DNA of 64,000 nt from an uncultured Porphyromonadaceae bacterium (GTDB lineage Bacteria > Bacteroidota > Bacteroidia > Bacteroidales > Muribaculaceae), in NCBI GenBank assembly GCA_947174235.1, contig CAMWID010000004.1, positions 1-64,000 of the forward strand, read 5' to 3'. This document shows, piece after piece, positions 36,308 through 46,396 of this stretch. The translations under genes were made by a program, and so were the position numbers. The notes below the pieces were generated by a model. The model ran no database searches. It had not been told where the DNA came from and saw nothing but the letters and a program-made list of their open reading frames with translations. The first letter of the stretch is position 1; every line of letters begins with the position of its first letter.

Positions 36308-39300
36308 ATGGACAAAAAACGTAATATTGCCGAAGGACGGCGGAGCCTGATGCTCCGCCTCCTCCTCCCGGTTCTCTTTCTTGCCTTCGCCGCATTCCCG
36401 GCTTCGGCACAGATAGTGAAGGGTGTTGTCAACGATCCTTCCGGAGAACCTTTGATTGGCGCCACAGTCATAGAAAAAGGATCTACCAACGGTACCGCCA
36501 CAGATATAGACGGTTTCTTCCAGCTTAATCTCAAGGATGCGAAGAAAGCGGTGCTTGTAGTCTCTTACGTCGGCTATGCCACACAGGAAGTAGAGGTGAA
36601 AGGCCAGACAAATATCACTGTCACCCTTCAGGAAGAAACTTCACTTCTGAGCGAGGTTGTGGTGGTGGGTTACGGTCAGCAGAAAAAAGAATCTGTGGTC
36701 GGCGCAATCTCGCAGGTAAATTCGGGTGACCTTCTGGAAACCCCGTCCGCCAACCTTTCACAGGCGATCACCGGTAAGATTCCCGGTGTGATCACATCCC
36801 AGACTTCCGGTGCCCCCGGCGCGGACGACGCTTCGATCTACATCCGAGGCCGCGCCACATTCGCGGGTGATGCCCAGCCGCTTATCCTCGTGGACGGCGT
36901 GGAACGTTCGTTCTCCCAGATCGCTCCCGACGATATCGAGACTATCTCTGTATTGAAAGACGCATCCGCGACAGCGGTATACGGTGTGCGCGGTGCGAAC
37001 GGCGTCATGCTTATCACCACAAAACGCGGCAAGGAGCAGAAGCCGATCGTAAACCTTACCGCCTCCTGGCAGTTCCAGACCCCTACACGCAAAAACACTT
37101 ATCTCAACTCATATGAGTCGGTGTCTCTTCTTGAAGAGGCTCTTGCCAACGACGGTCTTCCCTCCCAGTATTCGGCATATGACCTCGACATGTACCAGAA
37201 GTCGGTCAACGGTCAGCTCAGCGGTATAGACGCGCTTCTTTATCCCAATGTAGACTGGTATGACGAGGTCCTGCGTTCATCCGCGCCTTCGCAGCGATAC
37301 AACGCCAGCGTGCGCGGCGGCACAAAGAGAATGCGTTACTATGCCTCTCTTGAATACTACGATCAGGAGTCGCTCTTCAAGAATCTTTCAAACGACCCTT
37401 ACGGCAACTCCTCTTCCCTCAACTACAAGCGTTACGGATTCCGCGCCAACGCCGACTTCTTCCTGACCAAGGATCTCCAGCTGTCAGTAAACTTCGGCAC
37501 CCGTTTCGAGGAGCGCCGCGGTCCCAACTCCGACGAAAGGGACGACGGATCCTACAGCAATGTGTTCTATCAGCTCAACCACACTCCCGGATGGCTTTTC
37601 CCGGTGGCTTATGAGGTGCAGAACGGTGAGACAACAAAGACTCTCTACGGCGGAAGCTCCCAGTATCAGAGCAACGTATATGCCACTCTTGCCGAGTCAG
37701 GATATTACAAGGGTGTGAACACCATCAACGAGACCAACTTCATCGCCGACTACAAGATGGACTGGCTTACCCCCGGACTTTCCGCACGCGGAATGTTGAG
37801 TTTCGACTACGAGAACTATCACAAGACCACCTATAGCAAGACGTTCGCCACCTACGAGCTCAATGACCGTGACAACTATCAGAGCATCGACGCCTACAAC
37901 CGTTTCAATACCGACGGCACCTTAGGCAGCAGCCGCACAAGTTTTACGGTTTACAAGCTTTACATGGAGGCTCAGCTAAATTATGCCCGTAAATTCAATG
38001 ATGTGCACGACGTGACTGGCATGGTGCTCTACATGCAGAACGACTACCGCTATCAGAGCGATCTCGCCAAGCGTTACCAAGGTGTTGTGGGACGTATCAC
38101 CTATGCCTATGACGACCGTTACCTCTTTGAGTTCAATGCCGGATACAATGGATCAGAGAACTTCAAGAAGGGAAAACGTTTCGGATTCTTCCCCGCATTC
38201 TCCGCAGGCTGGCGCATCACCCAGGAGAAGTTTATGGAAGACTCCACCGACTGGCTGAACAACCTCAAGCTGCGCGCGTCATACGGGCAGGTAGGTAATG
38301 ACGTATACCAGGTGAACGGCGTGGCACAGCGCTTCCTGTATGAGCAGAAATGGAGCCAGATAGCCAACGACTATTATTTCGGAACGTCAGGACAGACCGG
38401 TATCTTCGAACAGCAGTATCCCAACTATGGAGTGACCTGGGAACGCGCCCACAAATACAACGTGGGTCTCGAATTCGGATTCCTCAACAACTCTCTCAGC
38501 GGTAATATCGATTTCTTCTGGGAGAAACGCAACAATATCCTTACCGAATATCTCACCCGTCCCTGGTGGTTCGGCGTGACTTCAGCGGCAGGAAACCTCG
38601 GCAAGACTGAAAACAAAGGTTTTGAGATCGAGCTTCACTACAGCAACACTATCGGACCCGATTTCAAATACAACATCAGCGGTACATACTCACATGCCAA
38701 GAACAAGATCACGGAAATGGATGAGCCCGCCAACAAGACAGACTACCGTAAACGTACCGGTCATGCCATCGGTCAGTATTTCGGACTTGTGGCTGACGGT
38801 TTTGTCACCCAGGCTGACATAGACGGCGGAAATCTCCCTGTCTCCACATTCGGCACGGTCAAGGCTGGCGACTTGAAATATCGCGATATGAACGGTGACG
38901 GGTTTATAGATGACCGTGACGAGACTTTCATAGGGTATTCAAACATTCCTGAAAACACCTATGCACTGACTCTCGGGGCTGAATGGAAAGGGATCGGGTT
39001 CAGCATAATGTTCCAGGGTGTGGATCATGTGAGCCGTTACTATGACGCCGAGGCGATGTATGCGTTTGTCAATGGAGGCAAAGTGAAAGAGCATCATCTC
39101 GACCGTTGGAATCCAGCCTTGTCGGATGCCGAGAATCTCGCCAACGCGAAATATCCTCTCCTCCATTATGACAGCTACGGCGACCACAACCAGCGTCAGA
39201 ACTCTTTCTTCCTCAAGAACGGTTCGTTCTTGCGTCTGAAGAACATAGAGCTTTCTTATTCTCTCCCCGAGAAATGGATAAAGCACGCATATATGAGCCA

Positions 39301-39436
39301 GTGTCGTTTCTTTGTGAACGCCAACAACCTCGTGACCTGGGATCATCTCGACGGACTCGCAGACCCCGAGAGCAACGGATCAAACCGTTATCCGATCTGC
39401 AAGACAGTCAATTTCGGTGTCAACATCCAATTCTAA
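36308..39436 (+). CDS. susC: SusC-family transporter, first of two in PUL B
   Basis: 1042 residues. Signal peptide ends near PASAQ; a carboxypeptidase-regulatory-like domain (IVKGVVNDPSGEPLIGATV) is followed by the SusC signature LSEVVVVGYGQQKKESVVGA, the plug (ETISVLKDASATAVYGVRGA) and the barrel ending TVNFGVNIQF. It carries oligosaccharide across the outer membrane with the SusD coded 12 bases downstream. Codon choice is richer in C-ending codons than in neighbouring regulators, as expected for a highly expressed gene. Confidence 0.98.
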   Translation: MDKKRNIAEGRRSLMLRLLLPVLFLAFAAFPASAQIVKGVVNDPSGEPLIGATVIEKGSTNGTATDIDGFFQLNLKDAKKAVLVVSYVGYATQEVEVKGQTNITVTLQEETSLLSEVVVVGYGQQKKESVVGAISQVNSGDLLETPSANLSQAITGKIPGVITSQTSGAPGADDASIYIRGRATFAGDAQPLILVDGVERSFSQIAPDDIETISVLKDASATAVYGVRGANGVMLITTKRGKEQKPIVNLTASWQFQTPTRKNTYLNSYESVSLLEEALANDGLPSQYSAYDLDMYQKSVNGQLSGIDALLYPNVDWYDEVLRSSAPSQRYNASVRGGTKRMRYYASLEYYDQESLFKNLSNDPYGNSSSLNYKRYGFRANADFFLTKDLQLSVNFGTRFEERRGPNSDERDDGSYSNVFYQLNHTPGWLFPVAYEVQNGETTKTLYGGSSQYQSNVYATLAESGYYKGVNTINETNFIADYKMDWLTPGLSARGMLSFDYENYHKTTYSKTFATYELNDRDNYQSIDAYNRFNTDGTLGSSRTSFTVYKLYMEAQLNYARKFNDVHDVTGMVLYMQNDYRYQSDLAKRYQGVVGRITYAYDDRYLFEFNAGYNGSENFKKGKRFGFFPAFSAGWRITQEKFMEDSTDWLNNLKLRASYGQVGNDVYQVNGVAQRFLYEQKWSQIANDYYFGTSGQTGIFEQQYPNYGVTWERAHKYNVGLEFGFLNNSLSGNIDFFWEKRNNILTEYLTRPWWFGVTSAAGNLGKTENKGFEIELHYSNTIGPDFKYNISGTYSHAKNKITEMDEPANKTDYRKRTGHAIGQYFGLVADGFVTQADIDGGNLPVSTFGTVKAGDLKYRDMNGDGFIDDRDETFIGYSNIPENTYALTLGAEWKGIGFSIMFQGVDHVSRYYDAEAMYAFVNGGKVKEHHLDRWNPALSDAENLANAKYPLLHYDSYGDHNQRQNSFFLKNGSFLRLKNIELSYSLPEKWIKHAYMSQCRFFVNANNLVTWDHLDGLADPESNGSNRYPICKTVNFGVNIQF

Positions 39437-39448
39437 CCTGATAAAGTA

Positions 39449-41218
39449 ATGAAGAAATCATATAAATTTTTAGCTTTGGCTATGATATTCGGGGCTACGT
39501 CCGCCATGACATCGTGTAGCGACTACCTCGACAAACAGCCTTCCAACGAGCTTACCGAAGACAAGACGCTCGGAAGCTGGAGCATGTTTGAATATTTTCA
39601 TAACGACACTTATAACTTCCTTCTCCACGGGGCGAACCGTGTCAACGGATCATGGCTTGACGCCGCTACAGATCTTTCCCAGACTTCGTTCGCAACCGGA
39701 GGAACCCGCACCACCTTCAACATCGGAAATTATTACGGAGGCGGAGGGAGCGCGGAGCTGAGCGACACATGGGAATCGCGTTACCGTGGCATACGTAAAT
39801 GCAACCGTGTCATCAATCAGATGGACCAGGTGCCTAACGATATCACCAAGACACCCGAGCAGGAGGCACGCGACCGCGACATCATGCGTGCCGAGGCACG
39901 CACGTTCAGGGCGTATTTCTATTGGGAGCTGTTCCTGAGGTTCGGTCCTCTTCCCATCGTGACGGAGGTGCTTGACCCCACCCAGGACATGATAACACCA
40001 TATTCCGAGCGTCCCACCGTGAAGGAATATGTGGTGGATTTCATTCTACGTGAGCTTGAAGAAGCGGAAAGCGATCTTTTGTCTTATGAGGATGCATGGA
40101 GCGCGAACCGTATCGGACGGCTTTCCAAGCCGATGAACCGTGCTCTTGTGTCGAGGATCAAACTTTACATGGCGTCTCCGAGATATGCCGCGCAGAGCGG
40201 TATCACATGGCAGGAAGCCGCCGAGGCAGCCGAAAGCTTTATACGAGATTTCGGAGGCAACTTCGGTCTGTTCGCCGAGGCAAACATCGATCCCGCCGAG
40301 AACTATGCCAACGCAGTGCTCCGCACGCAGTATACCGGAAACAACAACGAGGTTATCTTTTTCCGCAATGACGTGACTATCGGATGGACGGGAATCTCGC
40401 TTGACACTCCCGTAGGCGAAGGCGGCTCAGGTGGAAACTGCCCTTCACAGAACCTTGTGGACATGTATGACATGGCAGACGGCTCTTCTCCGTTCATGCA
40501 GTATGACGCCACCGGCGCGCCTGTCTATCCTTCCGGATCACTCACGCCGGCGGTCAACAGCGCGAGCGGCTACAGCGACGCCGCGATGTGGGACAACCGC
40601 GATCCACGTCTCAGGGCTACCGTCCTTTATCAGGGCGTACAATGGGGCACGACCCGCGATAACAGCACAATCGACGTGCGTCCGGGTATGGCTGACAATC
40701 CTACGGGCAACGCCAACGCCACCCCTACCGGATATTATATGCGCAAGTATATCCCGGCATCTATCCTCAGCTCCAACCACAGCGGCACCGCCTACAGGCT
40801 CTGGACAATTATCCGTTACGCCGAGATACTGATGAACTATGCCGAGGCGATGAACGAGCTCAACGGTCCGTGCCAGCAGGTGTTCGATATGCTTGACATG
40901 GTGCGCCATCGCGCCGGAATCACCGGAAGTGTAGCCGACCGTGCCGATCTTGCCGACAAAGACGCCATGCGTAACTTTATCCACAAGGAGCGTACCGTGG
41001 AATTTGCCTTCGAGGAACACAGGTCATGGGACGTGCGCCGCTGGAATGTGGCTGTGGAGGCTCTTTCCCGCCCAGTATACGGCGTGAACGTGGCAATGGA
41101 CGGAACGATATCCCGTAAAAAAGCTCAGGACCGAGTGTTTGAGGAGCGTATGTATCTTTATCCGATTCCCGAGGGTGAGGTCTGGAAGACAGGGCTTGAA
41201 AACAACCCCGGCTGGTAA
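39449..41218 (+). CDS. susD: SusD-family lipoprotein, first of two in PUL B
   Basis: 589 residues, lipobox MTSC (Cys23), then SDYLDKQPSNELTEDKT. The SusD hallmarks are present: MRAEARTFRAYFYWELFLRF, a Trp-bearing mid region, RYAEILMNYAEAMNEL and the C-terminal FAFEEHRSWDVRRW. It forms the surface lid for the preceding SusC. Confidence 0.97.
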   Translation: MKKSYKFLALAMIFGATSAMTSCSDYLDKQPSNELTEDKTLGSWSMFEYFHNDTYNFLLHGANRVNGSWLDAATDLSQTSFATGGTRTTFNIGNYYGGGGSAELSDTWESRYRGIRKCNRVINQMDQVPNDITKTPEQEARDRDIMRAEARTFRAYFYWELFLRFGPLPIVTEVLDPTQDMITPYSERPTVKEYVVDFILRELEEAESDLLSYEDAWSANRIGRLSKPMNRALVSRIKLYMASPRYAAQSGITWQEAAEAAESFIRDFGGNFGLFAEANIDPAENYANAVLRTQYTGNNNEVIFFRNDVTIGWTGISLDTPVGEGGSGGNCPSQNLVDMYDMADGSSPFMQYDATGAPVYPSGSLTPAVNSASGYSDAAMWDNRDPRLRATVLYQGVQWGTTRDNSTIDVRPGMADNPTGNANATPTGYYMRKYIPASILSSNHSGTAYRLWTIIRYAEILMNYAEAMNELNGPCQQVFDMLDMVRHRAGITGSVADRADLADKDAMRNFIHKERTVEFAFEEHRSWDVRRWNVAVEALSRPVYGVNVAMDGTISRKKAQDRVFEERMYLYPIPEGEVWKTGLENNPGW

Positions 41219-41251
41219 TCCTTAAAATCAAACTGAAAAAATCGAACAGTT

Positions 41252-44200
41252 ATGAACCGCATCATAAATGAAATACGAAACAGAGCGAGACTTGTCGCTG
41301 CCGCCACGGTGATCACCGGGTGCTCCGCCATGGTCTTCGCCGCCCCCACGGGCAATCTCCTGAAAGGTCGGGTGGTCGATCCTGAAGGAAACCCCATCCC
41401 CGGGGCTGTGGTGAATCTTGCCGAGCAAAGCAAGGTGGTGTTCACCGATGAAAACGGAGAATTCACTATCAAGGACGCGAACTATGACGATGAGGTAAAC
41501 GCCACATGTGTGGGTTATATCACGTCGATAAAGCAGGTGGAAGATTTCAGTTCCCCTATAGAGATCGTGCTTCAGCCTGACACCGATCCCTATCTTCATG
41601 TCGCCCCTGTGGCGTTTGGTGAACAGGAGAAGAAATTCCTCACGGACTCCCGTTCGGTAGTTACCGGAGAAGAATTGCAGCGTTATCCGGTCACAGTGCT
41701 TCAGAATGCCTTCAACTCCCTGCTCACAGGTGTCGAGACCTATGAGGTTTCTTCCGAGCCGGGATGGTCGGAGACAAAGATGTATGTGCGCGGTATCCGC
41801 ACACTCAACGCCAGCGCACGTAATCCGCTTATCATCGTTGACAATGTGGAACGAGACCTCTCTTTCCTTGACGCTTTCCCGATCGAGTCGGTGACAGTGC
41901 TCAAGGACGCCGCCGCCACCGCCCTCTACGGCATGCGTGGCGCCAACGGTGTGATACTTGTCACCACCAAACGCGGCGAGGCTGGAAAGACACATATCAA
42001 TTTTACTCAGGAGGTGGGTTTTCAGACACTTACGGGAAAAGTGGAGAACCAAAATTCCTATAATCTCGCCCTTACCAAGAACCAGGTGCGTTATCTTGAC
42101 GGGAAAGACCCTCTCTATACTGCGGACCAGATTGAAAAATATCGCCGTGTCTGCAATGGTGAGACTCTCGACGGAATGGACCGTTACCGCTATTTCAACA
42201 CCAACTGGTTTGATGAACTTTATCGTGAGACCGCTCCGGTAGTTAAGACAAACCTTCAGATTTCCGGCGGCAACAACCGTGCCCGTTATTATGTGTCGTT
42301 CTCATATCTCCGTCAGGAAGGTATGTGGAACACCAACGGTACCAATTTCAATGAGCGTTTCTCCACACAACACGTTCTCAACCGTTGGAACCTCCGTTCA
42401 AACCTTGACATCAATGTCAACAAATATCTCCGTGTAGGACTTGATCTCGGCGGTCGTATAGACAATATTCTCCAGCCGACTACTCCGGTATTCAACCTGA
42501 CGACTTTCGGTGCCGTGGAGGCAGACCCGATGCGTCCGGTATACTGTCCCAACGGAGAGCTGTATGTTGACGGAAGCGCCAGCAACCCGACATACCTGCT
42601 CGGTTCATCCGGTCAGGAAAAGAACCGTCGCCGTCAGTTGTATTCAACTGTCGATGTGACCGGAATCCTCGATCCCATCACAAAAGGTCTTGAGGCAAAT
42701 CTCGTGGTCAGCTTCGATGCGTTCGACGTGTTCCAGTCCACCCAGACCAACAGTGTCAATTCATATTCGTATGACTACACCAATATGGCTGTGGAGAATG
42801 TTGAGGATTTCACATACACGCAGACCAACCGCTATTCCGAGTTGACCAATCCTACCGCCAACGAACGTGCAAACTCCTGGACTCTCAACACCCGTTTCGG
42901 ATTGAAATACGACCGTGAGTTCGATCGCCACCGAGTTCAGGCAAACGCGTTTATCCGCGCCTATCAGCAGCGGCTCAACGTGCGTGAGGCGAACACAGAC
43001 AACTCCATGTATTCGTCTGACCGTTACCTGTCGTACAACGGATCACTCGCTTATATTTATGACGGACGATACATCGTCTCCGGCAACATCTCGCAGATGG
43101 GCAATGACAACTTCGCTCCCGGCGACCAATGGGGCACTTTCTGGGGAGCCTCTCTCGGATGGGTGCTTTCAGAAGAGAAATTCCTCCGCAATCCTAATAT
43201 CGACCTGTTGAAATTCAGAGCTTCATATGGTAAGTCAGGTATGAGCGACACCGGAGCGGGACGTTATCCCTATCAGTCAACTTTCGCCACTTCCGGAGGT
43301 TACAGCTTCGGTCACAACGCCACCATCGTTCCGGGATTTATCGAGAGCGTAGCCGGCAATCCCAACAGCAAATGGGAGATCTCCAAGATGCTCAACCTCG
43401 GTCTTGACTGGGATTTCTGGCACCGTCGTCTTTACGGTTCTTTCGATATCTTCAAGGAATGGCGTAGCGATATCCTTATCGAACGTTCCACCAACCCCGA
43501 CATCCTCGGTATCACTTTCGCGCAGGATTCTTACGGAAAAGTGGAATCTAAAGGTCTTGAACTCACCATAGGTCACTCCAACAGGATCGGTGAGGTGAGC
43601 TATACTGTGGAAGGTCTCCTTTCATGGAACAGGAACAAGATTGTCGAGATGGACGAGATCGCACCTTCGGTGGAATGGCAGCGCAAGACAGGCGACCGTA
43701 TCAGGGACTATGCTTCCGTGGCGTCCATCTATGAATGGGAAAACCGTGACGTGATCGGTGGTTGGAACGCCTACCGGTTCAACGGCTGGGCATCCGATCC
43801 CGCCCTGATCTCCACATCGCAGGCTGATGCTATCGCAAATCCTGAGAAATATCCTTATAACACATTCTCAGGCGGAGGACAAAAGCTCGGAACAGCTGTG
43901 TTTAAAGACCTCAACGGCGACCGTCAGATAGACTCCCGCGACATGGAGCCCTACGGATATACCCTCATCCCCGAACTCACACCCTCTATATCGCTATATG
44001 CGGCATACAAGGGATTTGACGTGAAGGTTGTAGGCACCGCATATCTCAACCGTTCGGTGTTCCTGTCTCCTTCCATGACATTCTCTGAATGGGGAAGCAA
44101 CAACGCGACACACGAGGTGACAAAAGCCTGGGGTTATTATACCGACGATCCACTCGATCCGCGCAATATCAACGCCAAATATCCACGTCTGAGCTACACC

Positions 44201-44485
44201 TACAATACGGAAGACTCATCACGTGACAACGGTTCTTATCAGAACGACATATGGATCATGAACGGAGACTATTTCGCGCTCCGCAACATCGAGGTGGGAT
44301 ATTCCCTTCCTACGAGCCTTATTTCCAAGATTCATATGAGCCAGTGCCGTTTCTATTTCAGCGCGTATAACCTGGCAAACTGGAGCCATCTCCCCAAAGG
44401 AATGGACCCCGAAAAGCCTATGTCATACTGCTGGTGGTATCCGAAGACCCGTACATTCAACTTCGGCGTTCACGTAGAATTCTGA
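41252..44485 (+). CDS. susC: SusC-family transporter, second in PUL B
   Basis: 1077 residues. The usual EVVVVGYG signature is replaced by a divergent segment (YLHVAPVAFGEQEKKFLTDS), while the plug (FPIESVTVLKDAAATALYGM, RGANGVILVTTKRG) and the barrel (ending NFGVHVEF) are normal. The carboxypeptidase-regulatory-like domain is LKGRVVDPEGNPIPGAVV. The second SusC/SusD pair may take different-sized or branched arabino-oligosaccharides. A perfect palindrome separates it from its SusD gene. Confidence 0.96.
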   Translation: MNRIINEIRNRARLVAAATVITGCSAMVFAAPTGNLLKGRVVDPEGNPIPGAVVNLAEQSKVVFTDENGEFTIKDANYDDEVNATCVGYITSIKQVEDFSSPIEIVLQPDTDPYLHVAPVAFGEQEKKFLTDSRSVVTGEELQRYPVTVLQNAFNSLLTGVETYEVSSEPGWSETKMYVRGIRTLNASARNPLIIVDNVERDLSFLDAFPIESVTVLKDAAATALYGMRGANGVILVTTKRGEAGKTHINFTQEVGFQTLTGKVENQNSYNLALTKNQVRYLDGKDPLYTADQIEKYRRVCNGETLDGMDRYRYFNTNWFDELYRETAPVVKTNLQISGGNNRARYYVSFSYLRQEGMWNTNGTNFNERFSTQHVLNRWNLRSNLDINVNKYLRVGLDLGGRIDNILQPTTPVFNLTTFGAVEADPMRPVYCPNGELYVDGSASNPTYLLGSSGQEKNRRRQLYSTVDVTGILDPITKGLEANLVVSFDAFDVFQSTQTNSVNSYSYDYTNMAVENVEDFTYTQTNRYSELTNPTANERANSWTLNTRFGLKYDREFDRHRVQANAFIRAYQQRLNVREANTDNSMYSSDRYLSYNGSLAYIYDGRYIVSGNISQMGNDNFAPGDQWGTFWGASLGWVLSEEKFLRNPNIDLLKFRASYGKSGMSDTGAGRYPYQSTFATSGGYSFGHNATIVPGFIESVAGNPNSKWEISKMLNLGLDWDFWHRRLYGSFDIFKEWRSDILIERSTNPDILGITFAQDSYGKVESKGLELTIGHSNRIGEVSYTVEGLLSWNRNKIVEMDEIAPSVEWQRKTGDRIRDYASVASIYEWENRDVIGGWNAYRFNGWASDPALISTSQADAIANPEKYPYNTFSGGGQKLGTAVFKDLNGDRQIDSRDMEPYGYTLIPELTPSISLYAAYKGFDVKVVGTAYLNRSVFLSPSMTFSEWGSNNATHEVTKAWGYYTDDPLDPRNINAKYPRLSYTYNTEDSSRDNGSYQNDIWIMNGDYFALRNIEVGYSLPTSLISKIHMSQCRFYFSAYNLANWSHLPKGMDPEKPMSYCWWYPKTRTFNFGVHVEF

Positions 44486-44504
44486 CACTCTGTTTTCAAT
44501 TCTC

Positions 44505-44538
44505 GGTTTCCGGCAGGATCCGGATCCTGCCGGAAACC
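44505..44538. repeat. Perfect 34-bp palindrome between SusC and SusD
   Basis: Two 17-base arms meet with no spacer (44505-44521 and 44522-44538; arm GGTTTCCGGCAGGATCC). It lies 19 bases after the SusC stop and 33 before the SusD start, with no T-run after it. In RNA it would fold into a very stable stem, suited to protecting the SusC 3' end or setting the SusC:SusD ratio; it could also be a protein-binding site. Confidence 0.8.
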
Positions 44539-44571
44539 ATCAGACAGCAATTTCAAAACCAAGATATCATA

Positions 44572-46353
44572 ATGAACTCTAAAATATTATCATTGGCGGC
44601 GGGAGCTATCCTCTCATTCGGGGCTGTATCGTGCAGCGATTACCTTGACAAAGAGGTGGACCTTACATTGCAGGCAGACAATGTATTTTCCGACTATGAC
44701 CGCACCCGCGGCTATCTCGCCCAGCTTTACGATTATCTTCCCGACGCTTTTCAGGGATATAACGATACCCAGTACCGTCTTTCCCAGGACTGCATGACGG
44801 ACAATGCGGTCGACTACTGGGGTGTGGCGCGCTACCATTCAGTGATAGCCGACGCTTATGACGCCACAAACCATTGGTTCGCCGATTTCTATTGGGAACG
44901 TGATTACAAAGGTATACGCGGCATAAATCAGTATCTTCTCAACGCCCGTCCCGACGTTGTGGGCAATGCCGAAAAAGCGGGCGATGACAACCGCCTTTAC
45001 GACAGATGGGATGCCGAGGCGAGAGTGCTCCGCGCTATCCTGCATTTCGACCTGCTGTCATGGTATGGCGACATCCCTATTGTGGCTGACGATGAAAACG
45101 GCACCCCTATCATCCTTTCTCCGGGAATGACACTCCCTGAACGTAAGGCAGCGGCAGATGTGCTGGAATGGATCGCGCAGGAATGTGACAAATATAAAGA
45201 CAATCTTCCTTTCCGTTACTCCAACGAGACCGAAAACTGGGGACGTATAAACGGGGCTGCGGCTTATGCTCTCAAGACCCGTGCCCTACTCTACCGCGCA
45301 TCCCCTCTTTTCAACCCCGGCAACGATGTGTCGCGCTGGACAGCGGCTGCCAACGCGGCGAAAGATTTCATTGCAAAAAACAATATGCAGACCAATCCTT
45401 ACCGTCTGTATACCACCGACAGCAATGATCCCTCACAGAACTATTATCAGTGTTTTGTATCCAACCCGGTGCTCAACAATGAGTATATCCTGAGCCGCTC
45501 GGTATGGGAAAACACTCTCCAGATCGAATATTTCAACGCTCCATGCGGATTTACAGGTGCGATCAGCGCCACCGGTTATCTCAATCCTACACAGAACCTT
45601 GTCGATTCATATGAGACAATCAAGGGGTTGCCTATCGACCAGGATCCTGACTATGACGACCAGAATCCGTTCGTGAACCGTGACCCACGCCTTGAACAGA
45701 CCATTCTCCATCACGGATCGATATGGGGCGACGGTGACGAGGCACGTGCCATAGACGTGAATAATGACGACACCCGCCGAGGCGCCGATTATGCGAGAGG
45801 AAACGGCGGAACAGCCACAGGCTACTATTCAAAGAAATATCTGCACAATATCCGTTGGGACGGCACTGTGGGCGGTCAGCGTCACGCATGCCCCATCTTC
45901 CGCTATGCCGAGATACTTCTTGCCGCCGCAGAGGCGCTCAACGAGGCGGGGCAGACCGGAGAGGCTTATACTTATGTAAACCAGGTGCGCGCCCGCGTGG
46001 GTATGCCCGCCTATGCCGGCATGAGTCAGGATCAGCTCCGTGAGCGCATCCAGAACGAGGCGAGGATTGAATTCTGTTTCGAGGATCACCGTTATTTCGA
46101 TGTGCGTCGCTGGAAGCTTTTTGAGAAGAATGGCGGAAGCGCCACCGCGGAAGCTTCTCTTCCTCGTTACCGTCAGGTATTCACTCTTTATGGAGTCTCT
46201 GTAAGGGAAGGAACGTCACAGACGTTCAACTATGGTCTGAGCGATATCGACTCACGCTATTCATTCACCGCACCAAAGAACTATTTCTTCCCGATACCTT
46301 ACGCCGAACTTCAGAAGACCGGCTATCCTCAGACACCGGGTTGGGAACTTTGA
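44572..46353 (+). CDS. susD: SusD-family lipoprotein, second in PUL B
   Basis: 593 residues from the ATG at 44572; an in-frame ATG at 44434 would overlap SusC and run through the palindrome. Lipobox AVSC (Cys21), then SDYLDKEVDLTLQADNVF. SusD hallmarks WDAEARVLRAILHFDLLSWYGD, RYAEILLAAAEALNEAG and FCFEDHRYFDVRRW are clear. It pairs with the preceding SusC. Confidence 0.96.
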   Translation: MNSKILSLAAGAILSFGAVSCSDYLDKEVDLTLQADNVFSDYDRTRGYLAQLYDYLPDAFQGYNDTQYRLSQDCMTDNAVDYWGVARYHSVIADAYDATNHWFADFYWERDYKGIRGINQYLLNARPDVVGNAEKAGDDNRLYDRWDAEARVLRAILHFDLLSWYGDIPIVADDENGTPIILSPGMTLPERKAAADVLEWIAQECDKYKDNLPFRYSNETENWGRINGAAAYALKTRALLYRASPLFNPGNDVSRWTAAANAAKDFIAKNNMQTNPYRLYTTDSNDPSQNYYQCFVSNPVLNNEYILSRSVWENTLQIEYFNAPCGFTGAISATGYLNPTQNLVDSYETIKGLPIDQDPDYDDQNPFVNRDPRLEQTILHHGSIWGDGDEARAIDVNNDDTRRGADYARGNGGTATGYYSKKYLHNIRWDGTVGGQRHACPIFRYAEILLAAAEALNEAGQTGEAYTYVNQVRARVGMPAYAGMSQDQLRERIQNEARIEFCFEDHRYFDVRRWKLFEKNGGSATAEASLPRYRQVFTLYGVSVREGTSQTFNYGLSDIDSRYSFTAPKNYFFPIPYAELQKTGYPQTPGWEL

Positions 46354-46396
46354 TTAAATTAGCAATGTGCAATTATTAATCAGCAATTTGTCATCT

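Noticed and set aside
44434..44571. 46-residue N-terminal extension of the second PUL B SusD
   Set aside because: It overlaps the SusC end and the palindrome; the ATG at 44572 gives a proper lipoprotein signal.
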